Under the pieces are notes generated by a model. That model was not told the origin of the DNA. It was given only the letters and a program-made list of their open reading frames with translations, and did no database searches. A stretch of 64,000 bases of DNA from Gammaproteobacteria bacterium UBA7310 (lineage in GTDB: Bacteria > Pseudomonadota > Gammaproteobacteria > Pseudomonadales > Ketobacteraceae). Made by a program: the position numbers and the translations under genes. Of the stretch, positions 7,151 through 17,400 are shown piece by piece (the first letter of the stretch is position 1; every line of letters begins with the position of its first letter). The stretch covers positions 68,919 to 132,918 of the forward strand of contig DKQK01000057.1 of NCBI GenBank assembly GCA_002471665.1, in the 5' to 3' direction.

Positions 7151-9852
7151 GCCGCGGCTCCTTTGCTGTGCTCAAGAATGGTGACCACACCGGAGCAGCC
7201 ATCAATCTCAATCAGGGCGCCGTCGGGAATGGCGCGGGTGGCATTGGGCAAGGCTACGATGGTGGGAATTCCAAACTTGCGGCCGGTAATGGCGGTGTGG
7301 GATAACATGCTGCCCCTCTCCACCACCATGCCCTTTGAGGCCAGCATCAGGAACAGCCAGCCGGGATCGGTTTCCCGTGCGATCAGTATCATGTCCTCGC
7401 CGCTGGTATCCACCGTGTTGGGATCCTGCACCACCCGGGCTATGCCCCTGACTTTCCCGGCGCTGGAGCCTAATCCCACCAGTGCGTTGTCCCCCGGCTG
7501 CGGCATGTCCCCGGGCCCCAGGTCGTTATCCCGTACCGCACCCAAAGTGGTGATCTGTTCAGCGGGTTCACTCTGGCTGAACTGCTCGAACTCGCCACGG
7601 CGCAAGTCCGCCAGAGCCTGCAGATTTTCGGTAACACCCATACCATTGATGTAGCCGAAGATCTCATCTTGCGTTAAATGGTAGATATCGCTGGTATCAC
7701 GCAACACATTGCGGGACACCAGATAAGCGGCCAGGGCTTTGAAAATCTCCTTGCTGAAGCCAAACAACTCGCTGCGGCAATAGCGGGAATTTTCCCGATG
7801 GCGGATCAGGCGTCGCAGGCGCGGCAGGATGATTTTGCTGAGCAGTTTAAATTTCCAGGGTTGATCCTGCAGCAGGCTCGCCAGGGTGGAATCGGCGCGA
7901 CGACGCACATCCAATTCATGCTGGCGGTAACTTTCCACCGTCACCTCCTGGGCGGCGTACTGGCGGATCATTTTCATCAGCACCCAGGGGGTGTCCCGTA
8001 AACTGGGCTGTTCCACCTTCAGCTCTTGCAGGCCGCGATCACCAAACCGGTGCAGATGGGTGCGCACCGCCCGGGTGAATGCGCGGGGTAGTTCGTCATG
8101 ATCCAGTGCCTGCCATAAGGTGTGTTCGTCGTCTTTGGCAAAACGTGCTGCAAGTGTTTGATCCGCCCTTACCTGCTCCGCCAGATTAACTGCAGACAGA
8201 ATGATTTCCACACTCAGCAGCTGTTCATCACCGCACAGTAAATCCGACAGCAGTCCGGGGTTGTCCTGTTCCAAATCCCATTTCCGGAACAGCGCTTCGC
8301 TCCAGCCGTACAAGGGGATCAGATAGGCGTCAGTGGTCAGGGTGACACCCCAGTGGCGACCCACTTCGGTCCACACCTGATAGAAGCGGTTTACCAGTGT
8401 CAGCGGGTCTTCGCCGCGAAAGGACTGGCCGCGCAGGGGGGCGATGGTGGTTTCCCACCAGCGGTGGTAGTGGTACATGGCGCGGTCATGGCCCAGGTAA
8501 TCCACCAGGGTCAAGGCCAAGGCTTTGCCAAAGCGGGCCCAGCCACGCAATTTTCTGACAGCCGCTTTGAAGGAGTGGGGTTCCTGGGTGTGAAAGGAAG
8601 ATCGCAATCCAATCATGTTTTCCCAATGGGCAGCGAACAGCGGGAACAGTGGGCTTTGTTTGTGAAGCAGATAAAAATGCGACAGACAATAATAAATACG
8701 GCCGTTGAGGTAACCAATCATATTGTCCAGTGGCTGGTAGTTACTCCAGATCTGTTCATTGCTCACGCTCAGGCGTTGGTACAGGTCACGGAAGATGATG
8801 CGGTAAAAATATTTGGCGTGGGTGAAGGTAAGTGTGCTGCTGATGCCGGGATAGCTCTCAGTAACATTGGTGTTGCTCCACACCAGTTGGCGATCAAAGT
8901 CCAGGGCAATGGGGCGGGTTTGCAGCAGATAGAATGTTCCATCAGCGGTGAACGTGCCTTCAATATCCTGGGGTAGCCCATACAGCGCTTCCACTTTGCT
9001 GCCGGCCTCCACCAACTGCCTGATTTCGGCATCCGTCAGGCAGGGCGCATTTTGCAGTGCTGGAGCCACCACCGTTTCGGTAAGGCCGTAGCCATCGGAC
9101 TCGTTGAACACCAGTTGGCTGGTCTTGTCTGCAATGGTGTGGGTGATGGCCGCAGTTTTGCCACTGATAAAATAGTGGTCCACGGCCACTTTTTCCTGCA
9201 CAACCCCTTCACCAATGCCATGCCCGGCAATGATGATTTTGTCTGCAGCAGCGGTTTTGGGGTCGGCGGTAAACAGCACAAAAGAACGCTCGCCAAAGAC
9301 CATCGCCTGAATGCCCACGGCAACGCTGAAACCCATCAGGTCCATCTGCTGCTGCTGGCGGTAAATCAGGGATTCCTGCGAGAAACCGGAGGCCCAACAC
9401 TGCTTGACCCGTTGCAGAATCTGATCGCGGCGCACGTACAGAAAGGATTCACTCATACCGGCAAAGGGGTTGGCCAGGGAATCTTCGCTCTCTTCCAGTT
9501 TGTGGCCCACCGTGGAGGCACGCACCGACACCAGTGTGTCCATGGCGAACAGGCCATCAAAGCTGCCTAATATGGTGTTTTGCTGCTCGCGGGTCAGCTC
9601 CAGGCCACTGATTAACGCCTGCGCCTGATCCGAACCTTGCAGAATGCTCTGGTGGCGGTTGAAGTCGATGGCGTGAAGTACCTCCCGTAGCGCGCCCTGA
9701 ATGGGGCGGGTCACCTCGGTATAAAAATCCCGCGTCAGACACACGAACCTGGGTACGGGTAAGCCCGCGGCGATCAGGTCAGCCTGTTTGGCGAATTTGC
9801 CTCCAACCTGTCGTTCGTTTGGTTGCTGGCGGTAGTCGATGGTCAGTTGCAT
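7147..9852 (-). CDS. PEP synthase / rifampicin-phosphotransferase-like enzyme
   Basis: A 901-residue protein of the PEP-utilising family. The N-terminal PPDK/PEP-synthase ATP-binding domain (about 1-320) starts with the GGKFAKQADL motif and ends with LLQTRPI. A long middle region follows (about 330-780), then the swivelling phosphohistidine domain with GSMLSHTAI, His852 being the expected phospho-carrier. The protein stops 49 residues later, so the pyruvate/PEP-binding TIM barrel of true PEP synthase is missing. This is the architecture of rifampicin phosphotransferase, where the middle region binds the acceptor. A small-molecule dikinase acting on the operon's product or an intermediate is therefore plausible. 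I chose ATG 9852 because AAGGA lies seven bases upstream. It overlaps the upstream gene by ten bases. Confidence 0.85.
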   Translation of the reverse strand: MQLTIDYRQQPNERQVGGKFAKQADLIAAGLPVPRFVCLTRDFYTEVTRPIQGALREVLHAIDFNRHQSILQGSDQAQALISGLELTREQQNTILGSFDGLFAMDTLVSVRASTVGHKLEESEDSLANPFAGMSESFLYVRRDQILQRVKQCWASGFSQESLIYRQQQQMDLMGFSVAVGIQAMVFGERSFVLFTADPKTAAADKIIIAGHGIGEGVVQEKVAVDHYFISGKTAAITHTIADKTSQLVFNESDGYGLTETVVAPALQNAPCLTDAEIRQLVEAGSKVEALYGLPQDIEGTFTADGTFYLLQTRPIALDFDRQLVWSNTNVTESYPGISSTLTFTHAKYFYRIIFRDLYQRLSVSNEQIWSNYQPLDNMIGYLNGRIYYCLSHFYLLHKQSPLFPLFAAHWENMIGLRSSFHTQEPHSFKAAVRKLRGWARFGKALALTLVDYLGHDRAMYHYHRWWETTIAPLRGQSFRGEDPLTLVNRFYQVWTEVGRHWGVTLTTDAYLIPLYGWSEALFRKWDLEQDNPGLLSDLLCGDEQLLSVEIILSAVNLAEQVRADQTLAARFAKDDEHTLWQALDHDELPRAFTRAVRTHLHRFGDRGLQELKVEQPSLRDTPWVLMKMIRQYAAQEVTVESYRQHELDVRRRADSTLASLLQDQPWKFKLLSKIILPRLRRLIRHRENSRYCRSELFGFSKEIFKALAAYLVSRNVLRDTSDIYHLTQDEIFGYINGMGVTENLQALADLRRGEFEQFSQSEPAEQITTLGAVRDNDLGPGDMPQPGDNALVGLGSSAGKVRGIARVVQDPNTVDTSGEDMILIARETDPGWLFLMLASKGMVVERGSMLSHTAITGRKFGIPTIVALPNATRAIPDGALIEIDGCSGVVTILEHSKGAAA

Positions 9853-10811
9853 GATGATTCCTTGAAATGTTGAGCAAGTTCGCGGAAATACTCGAGGCTG
9901 TCCCGGCACAGAATATCGTCGTGCAAACGCGAGCGGGTCTCACTGATATCACTGTAGTGATCAAGACCAATCAATTGCAGTTGGGTGGCAAGGGACTTCA
10001 GCTTCTGGAACGGCAGCAGATTGCAGGCCGTAGCCAGTGCCGCCGGGTAAGGAATACGGCGTTTGATGCCGGTGCCGGGCTGAAGCCCCTGCAACGTGCT
10101 GAACATGGAAGCAAAGGACAGCGGCTGCTGATAACCCATGTTCAGGGGGATTTGTTCACAGGGTAGCGCCTGTGTATCAATGCGTCGGCCAAGCTCCAGC
10201 ATGAGCTTGGCATAATCGTCCACATCGATGATGGAATACTGCTGACTGCCGTCGCCAATATAGGTTCCTTTTGCCGCCAGCCTGATTAATGCCGGCATTA
10301 CAAACGCATCGTCCTTACCGAATATAAAACGTGGCCTCAGGCAATAACCGTTGATGGCGTGCTGTTTACAGTATTCCAATACCAGCGCTTCGGCGGCGGC
10401 ACGGGAACGGGCCAGGGCAGTGCCCGGTGCCCGCCGAGCCGTGTTCGAAACCTGCTGTTGCCTGTGCTGCCCCAATACCGAAAGTGAACTGTGGTACAGA
10501 ACACCCAGGGTGTGCGCATTACAGGAGGACAGCAGTTGCCGGGTGCCTTCCACATTGGTGTGATGATAGCCGCTGCCGTCATGGTCGATGTTTTTACCCG
10601 CCGCATGGATTAATACGTGGGGTACGTTCGGAAACAGCTCAGGGTGCACCTGCTCCAGACTGCCTTTGAACAAGCGAACGTTGTGAGCCGTTTGCAGATC
10701 ATCAGTGGTGCGCGCCTGTGCCCACACCTGAACGTGCTGCGGGCAGGCGATGGCAGCCCGCATGATGGCGCGACCCACGTATCCATTGGCACCCAGCAGA
10801 ACAATGTTCAT
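9843..10811 (-). CDS. NAD-dependent epimerase/reductase-like protein (extended SDR)
   Basis: A 322-residue Rossmann-fold protein. The N-terminus MNIVLLGANGYVGRA carries the GxxGxxG dinucleotide-binding motif, and the Ser region YHSSLSV is present. The place of the catalytic YxxxK reads LARSR in LARSRAAAE, so the Tyr and Lys of classical extended SDRs appear to be Leu and Arg. It may be an NAD(P)-binding protein with altered chemistry, or a non-catalytic one. In the operon it sits where a reductase for a keto or butenolide intermediate would make sense; that is inference. It starts in the stop codon of the methyltransferase gene (TAATG) and overlaps the next gene by ten bases. Confidence 0.82.
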   Translation of the reverse strand: MNIVLLGANGYVGRAIMRAAIACPQHVQVWAQARTTDDLQTAHNVRLFKGSLEQVHPELFPNVPHVLIHAAGKNIDHDGSGYHHTNVEGTRQLLSSCNAHTLGVLYHSSLSVLGQHRQQQVSNTARRAPGTALARSRAAAEALVLEYCKQHAINGYCLRPRFIFGKDDAFVMPALIRLAAKGTYIGDGSQQYSIIDVDDYAKLMLELGRRIDTQALPCEQIPLNMGYQQPLSFASMFSTLQGLQPGTGIKRRIPYPAALATACNLLPFQKLKSLATQLQLIGLDHYSDISETRSRLHDDILCRDSLEYFRELAQHFKESSCN

Positions 10812-11473
10812 TACCAGATTCCAGGTACCAGACGCTTATGGCATTCCGCGTATTGCGGATAACCCGGCAGTTCGAAAAGTGCCGTCTCTTCAACTATGAT
10901 ACGCTTCACGATGGCCGGAGCCAGTACCAGCAACAATGCCAGACAGGCATAGATGTTGAAGAACACCAGCACAAATCCCAGGTGGGCCATCAGCATTCCG
11001 GTATAGGCCGGATGGCGTACCCATTGATAGGGGCCGGTATCGACCACGCTGTGTGCTTCTACGAGCCGCACCCGGTGGGAATAGAATTTACCGAGGGTGT
11101 CGATAGCATTGAGGCGGAAAGCGATGCCGCCGGCAAAGAGAACAAACCCCAGCAGCATGATAAAACTGAAGCCTTGCCATTGGGTGTCCAGAATAATGGC
11201 GCTGAATACCGTAAGGATGCGGCCGAAAACATAGAGTTCGCAGGTGCCACGGTCCTTTTGGGTTGCGCCTTTTTCCTGTTCTGTTATGGAAACGTTGGCT
11301 TCAGACATCAGCCAGATGATGTAGCCCAGGCCGGTAGCCAGCCCCACCAACCACATTATCCCATCCCAGTGTTGCAATTTAAGGGTGGCGAAATGGGTAA
11401 ACAGCACGATGGCTGACAGCATGGTATAGAGGGGGACTTTGTTTCTGAAATCGCGGGTGCCGGTTTCGCTCAT
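10811..11473 (-). CDS. Isoprenylcysteine carboxyl methyltransferase-like membrane methyltransferase
   Basis: A 220-residue membrane protein with four to five helices. Its C-terminal half carries the ICMT/phospholipid-methyltransferase signature: VVDTGPYQWVRHPAYTG, then an EE pair and GYPQYAECHKRLVPGIW. Such enzymes use S-adenosylmethionine to methylate hydrophobic substrates within the membrane; true ICMT methylates a prenylcysteine carboxylate. No CaaX-prenylation system is visible here, so the substrate is more likely a small lipid. The gene lies 16 bases after the PKS stop and shares a base with the next start. Its presence in one operon with a UbiA prenyltransferase hints at a prenylated or carboxylated product. 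Confidence 0.83.
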   Translation of the reverse strand: MSETGTRDFRNKVPLYTMLSAIVLFTHFATLKLQHWDGIMWLVGLATGLGYIIWLMSEANVSITEQEKGATQKDRGTCELYVFGRILTVFSAIILDTQWQGFSFIMLLGFVLFAGGIAFRLNAIDTLGKFYSHRVRLVEAHSVVDTGPYQWVRHPAYTGMLMAHLGFVLVFFNIYACLALLLVLAPAIVKRIIVEETALFELPGYPQYAECHKRLVPGIW

Positions 11474-11489
11474 GATGTTTGCCTTTACG

Positions 11490-14400
11490 TTAACGTGCTC
11501 TCTGTTGGGTATAGGTTTCCAGGCGGGTCACCTGGGCGGTAATTTGACTGCTCACCACCGTACTGCCGTTTTGCTGCCACAGCACGGTGATGGTTTGAAA
11601 CGAATCCTGTTCCATGATGCCGCTGTTGGGGGCCAATACCAGACGCACGTCGGCATTGAAATCAATGACGTTGCGGAACTCCAGTTTGATGTCGATCAGA
11701 TTGACGTGGGTGCCCATGGCCACACCATATTGTTCGTGGGACAGATAAGTCAGAAACTGACGGGTTGCTTCCAGTACATAAATCGGATTGAGGCAACTGT
11801 AGGCCAGGGATGTGTGGCCAAGGTAATGACCTGCTTCCGGCAGTTGGGGCCGACATTCCCAGCGTGTTTCCGATTGCTCGGGCTGGTTGATCAACACATT
11901 GGATTCGATTTGCTTGTGCAGCAATGCCATACCGGAGGTCATGATCTGGCGGGTTGCAGGCAGCACCATGGCCGGTTTGCGATGATGATAGTCCAGCCGC
12001 AGAAAGAACGTTCCGATACGCTGGCCGCCTTGATTGATATAACATTCCAGCTGAATGCTGTGGGCGCCGCCGCCACTGCACTGCAATTCGTAGTGTAGTG
12101 ACCGGTCTTTTTCCGCAAATCGGTCAAACAACAGCGAACATTGCCCCACGCTGCGCGTCAGCAACGGGTTCAGTGGGTCGTATTCCTGGGTTGAGCGGCA
12201 CACCAGTTCCCAGGCACCTGCCAAAATAAGAATTCCGGGAATATGGTCCAGCTCGTGATCAAAAAAGTAGGGGTGATCCTCGTCCACTCTCAGTGTCGCG
12301 CAGGGGCGATCCTGCTCATTGCGTTCCGGTGTGCCTGTCAGCACCGATTGGCTCAGGTTGCTGCGCTCCAGTGTGGTTTGCAGAAAGCGGTTGCTGGTGG
12401 TGGCGTTGCTGCGTACCAGCTTACGCAAAAACGAAGCCAGGGTTTCCACATTTCCGGATTTGAACAGGCTCAGGTGATCACCGGGAATGGTTTGCGAGTG
12501 GATCTTGCGACTGGTGAGTTTGTTCCATTCCCCCGCCGCCGCGTTGGCGATCAGATTTTCATGGGTGGGCCCGGTTTGGAAATGGCGTAGCTCGTAGGTT
12601 AACGACATGGGTTTGGATTGCAGCGCTTGCGAATACAATTCGAATAACTCCGCTTTGTAGCGCACTGCCCGTTGTTTCGACATCATTGCCTGGTGTGCCG
12701 TGATTTGTTCAATGCTGTATTGCAGAGTTTGCGCACTTACCGAGGATCCCAACAGGCAGGGAGCATCCACCACGCTGACGAATTTGATCTCTTCTCCCTG
12801 GTGTACCAGTTGGTTGGCCACCAGCACCGCCAGGGTGGCCCCTAAAGACCAGCCGGCGAGCATATACGGGCCGTGGGGTTGTTCGGCGCGGATATCATTA
12901 ACCAGCAGATCCACTACGCTGTTTAGGGTGCGGGGGTGATGATCTTCGTTCAGGTCCGGCAACATCACGTACAGAGGTATGTCATCGCCAAAGGCGTTGG
13001 CCATATCCAGGTAATTCAGGGCGCCGTCGTTACCGGGGTGTACAAAGAACAGGGGCAGCACGCCGGCGTGACCTTCACGCATGACGGCACAATTACCGCG
13101 CACCTGGGTACTGGGATTCTGGTCGTGGTTGCCGAGCCTGGCGGCCAGCAGGATAACGAAATCCTCAATTGAGCGGGCTTTATTGAGGTCTCCCGGGCGG
13201 ATCTCCAGCTTCAATTCGCTCTTCAGGCGGGAGAGAGTGGAAATCACGGTAATGGAATCTGCGCCCAGCTCACCCAGGGAATGGTTCAGATCGATGTCCA
13301 TGGCCTGCCCACCCAGATTGGACGCCAGGCTGTGGGCAATCAGGTTGCGGATAATGTCGATGCGTTCCTCCATACCCACCTCCCGTACCTTTTCCGCCAC
13401 GGTCTTGGCTTTTTGAACGCGCGATCGCAGCAGCATGCCTTCGATTTTCATCCGGCAATGGCCGCCTGTGTCCAGAATCAAGACGTCCAGTTCGGTGTGC
13501 TCGGCCTCTTCATTCCAGGAACCGACATGGGTGAGTTGGATAAAACCTTGGGCCGGTAATTCATCGCACCAGGCTAAGCTGCGTACGCTGTAGGGTGTAA
13601 ATTCCACACCGGGATGCAGCGCATCATTCTGGCGTAAGGATTCACAAAAGAAGCCCACCACTTGATACAGGGCCTGCATGGCTTCCGGCTTGATCCATAA
13701 AGGGGAGGTGCTGCCGGCGATCAGTTCGGAGAAATCCATCTCACAGATCATGCTGTTGCCCTGCAGTTGCGTGGCGCTTACGACGTTCTTGTCGTTGGTG
13801 CAGTACACTGTGTGGGCAGCTTTCCCAGCCTGGAAAAACTGCGACATGTCCACGTCAGGTGCGGCCGATGTGTCGATCTCCAGCGGTTTTATCCGCGGTT
13901 GGCGGCCGCCGAAGGACGGCGCAATGCTGACCGAACTCAACAGCGCCCATTGCTCTTCATCACGATGGTCATTTTCCTGCGTATAGAAGTGAACCCGCAG
14001 CTCGTTATTGGCCCGCTGCTCGACGATGGTATGAATGCTCTGCGTATCACCGCGATGGGTGCGCATACGCCGATGCAACTCCAAATCCTGCAGGGTTAGT
14101 CTGTTGCTACGAAAAGCTTCGTGCCCCACTTCCATTGCCATTTCAAGAAAGTGGCTGAGATGAAAATGAATAACATCAGTTTGTTTAAAGGTGCTGGCCC
14201 AGTTGCCGGCATCCAATCCGGGATGGGCAACAAAATGCATTTCACCGTTTTTCAGATAGGGTGAATGCTGACGCTGCCCCAACAAAGGGTGGAACGTGTT
14301 CTGGGCTTTGCTGACCTGGTTTTGCGCAGACGTGGACACCGTGCCTTCAAGCCACGAGCCTTCAAGCCAATAGTACTTGCGTTGAAACGGATACAGCGGC

Positions 14401-17400
14401 AGGGGAAGCCGGGGTCGGTTTTGTACCTGTAAAAAACGCTGCCATTCTATATTCATGCCGCTGGTGTAGCACTGGGCGATGGCCTCCAGCAGGCACTGCA
14501 TCTCCGCTTGCCCTTCACGCATCAACGGGATAATACGCACGCTGTCGCGATCAAGGCTGCGTTGGGCAATGGCGCTTAAGGTTGCCTTGGGTCCCAACTC
14601 AACCAGAATGCCGTGCTGATGCTTGGCAATTTGCTGTAATCCGCCCAGAAAATTTACTGTCGCAACCACGTGCCGGCACCAGTACTCCACACTGGCCAGT
14701 TCTGCATCCGCGTATTGGGCACTGACGTTGGATACCAGGGGGATAGATGGCGGCCTGAAGGTGACTGTACCCAAAACTTTTCGAAAATCAGCCAGCATGG
14801 GTTCCATCAATGGTGAGTGAAAACCGTGGGAAACCTTGAGCAGGCGGGTGTCAATATCCCGTTCTTCAAACTGTTGTTGCAAGTCACGCAGGCTTTGTTC
14901 ACAACCAGACAGCACCACTTGCCCGGGACCGTTAAGGGCGCCGATGGATACCAGCGGATAGTCACTCAACAGGGGATCCACGTCTTCTTGGTGGGCGAAC
15001 ACCGCCATCATACCGCCGGGCTCCGCCAGCTGCTGCATCAGCCGGCCGCGCTCAACGGCGATGCGCAAGCCGTCCTCCAGACTAAATACACCGGCGATGG
15101 TAGCGGCAACGATCTCACCCAGGCTGTGGCCAATCACTGTGTCCGGGTACATGCCGCTGTCCAGTGCCAGTTGTGCCAAGGCATACTCATAGCAGAACAG
15201 AACCGGCTGGGTATGATCGGTACGATGAATCAGTACCTGGGCCTGTGGATCATCCTGCTGCAGCAGAAAACGTTTTAAGTCGATGCTGGAGTACTGGCGC
15301 AACAGATCATGGCAGTGATCAACGGCCTGGCGGAAAGCCTGATTGTGCTGGTACAGCGCACTGCCCATGCCCGCCTGCTGCGAACCCTGGCCGGTGAACA
15401 TCCAGGTGATGTGAGGCCGCTTGCGGGTCGGGCGGCGTTTGCTGGAGAAGATGTTTTTGCCCAGGTTTGCCCAATTCAGCTGACGCAGGCTTTGCTGTAA
15501 CTCGGCCACGTTGTCTGCGACCAGCGCCAGGCGTTCATCGAAATGTGTGCGATTGCAGTTCTGGCTGATGCACAGCGTCTGCAGATCGCAATCTGTCTGC
15601 TGCAGAAAGTTCACGTATTGGCGAACCTGAGCCTGTAATCCACTGCGATCCTTTGCCGAGAGACAAAACAACCGTGCTGATCCTGTTGTTGGGTTCGGGT
15701 TCGGCTCGATGTTCGATGTTGGCGGCTCTTCCAGAATGAGATGGGCGTTGGTGCCGCCAAAGCCAAATGAGCTGACGCCGGCTCGCCGGGGCACGCCAGC
15801 CTCGGTTAACCAGGGCTGGATCTGATCATTGACCCGGATGGGGTGGCGCGCCCAATCAAAACGCTGGTTGGGCGTATTAAAATGCAGGTTGCGTGGTAAC
15901 AACTGCTTATGCAAACACAACGCGGTTTTGATCACACCGGCGATACCCGCAGCGGATTCCAAATGGCCGATATTGGTTTTCACCGCGCCCACCATCAGGG
16001 GGTGTTCGCGCTGTTCGCTATAGGCATTGGCCAGGGCCTGCAATTCGATAGGGTCACCCAGTTCGGTGCCGGTGCCATGGCTCTCTACAAACTGGATGTC
16101 GCGGGGTTGCAGGCCGGCATTGTGCAGCGCGCGCCGGATGGTCTTGACCTGAGCCGGGCCGTTGGGTGCAGTGATACCATTGGAGCGCCCATCCTGAGTA
16201 ACGGCAGACCCTTTGATGACGGCAATTACCTGGTCACCGTCTACCATGGCGTCTGCCAACGGCTTCAGGATCACTACGCCACAGCCTTCGGAACGAACAT
16301 AACCATCGGCGCTGTCATCGAAAGTTTTACAACGGCCATCGGCGGCCATCATGCCACTTTTGGAGAATGTGATACTCAGGTCCGGTGTCAAAATAAGATT
16401 GACACCGGCGGCCAAGGCCAGTCTGCATTCCTGTTGTCGCAGGCTGTTACAGGCCTGGTGAATGGCCACCAGAGACGATGAGCAGGCGGTGTCCAGCGCC
16501 ACGCTGGGTCCGCGCCAATCGTAAAAATAGGAGAGGCGGTTTGCGGCAATGGAGGTGGCGATGCCGGTGCCGGCGTAGGGCTCGCTGCAGGCGCCTATGC
16601 GGCTGCAGTGGCGATCGTAATCCACATTGGAAACACCAACAAAAACCCCCACCTCTTTACCCGCCGTTGATTCCGGGGTCAGGCCGGCGTGTTCCAGGGC
16701 GTGCCAGCTGGTCTCCAACAATATGCGTTGCTGTGGGTCCAGCAAAGTGGCTTCCTTGTCTTTAATGCCGAAGAACGCGGCGTCAAAATCTTTCACCCGT
16801 TGCAGATATCCTCCCCACTTGGTGGCCATCTTGCCTGGTGCCAGAATGTCCGCATCGTAGTATTGCTGAGTACTCCAGCGGGAAGCGGGGGTTTCCGCGA
16901 TGGTATCGATACCCTGTTCCAGTATTTGCCAGAACGCTTCTGCCGAATCGGCCTGGCCGGGAAAGCGGCAACCGATACCAATAATGGCGATGTCGCCCTG
17001 TGCCTTGGTCGGGTCCGGGTTTGTTGCGAGGGGGCCGTGTTCACACCCGCCCTGTCCACCAAGATACTCCGCCAGCTTGCTGATGCTGGGGTAATCGAAA
17101 AACAATTGGGGTGGCAGTGGCTGCTTGAGTTTCTGTTCCAGTATGCCGGCCAAACCCACCAGGGTTTTTGAATCGAGACCAAAGTCGGCAAAGGTCATTC
17201 GCGGACTGATCTGTTCGGCATTAATTCCCAGCTCTGTGGCGATGACATTGAGAATGGCCGCTTCGTAATGGGCCTGGGATAAAGATGTAACGTTGCGGTT
17301 GTCGTGCTCAGGCCGGGAAAAGAAATCGTTTGCCGTAAAGGCCTTGACCACCTTCAACTTGTGGTTCTGGTATTGCTGTGCCATGGCCGTGCGACGAATC

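Noticed and set aside
7147..9852. True PEP synthase (ppsA)
   Set aside because: The C-terminal PEP/pyruvate-binding barrel is missing and the gene is embedded in a lipid operon.
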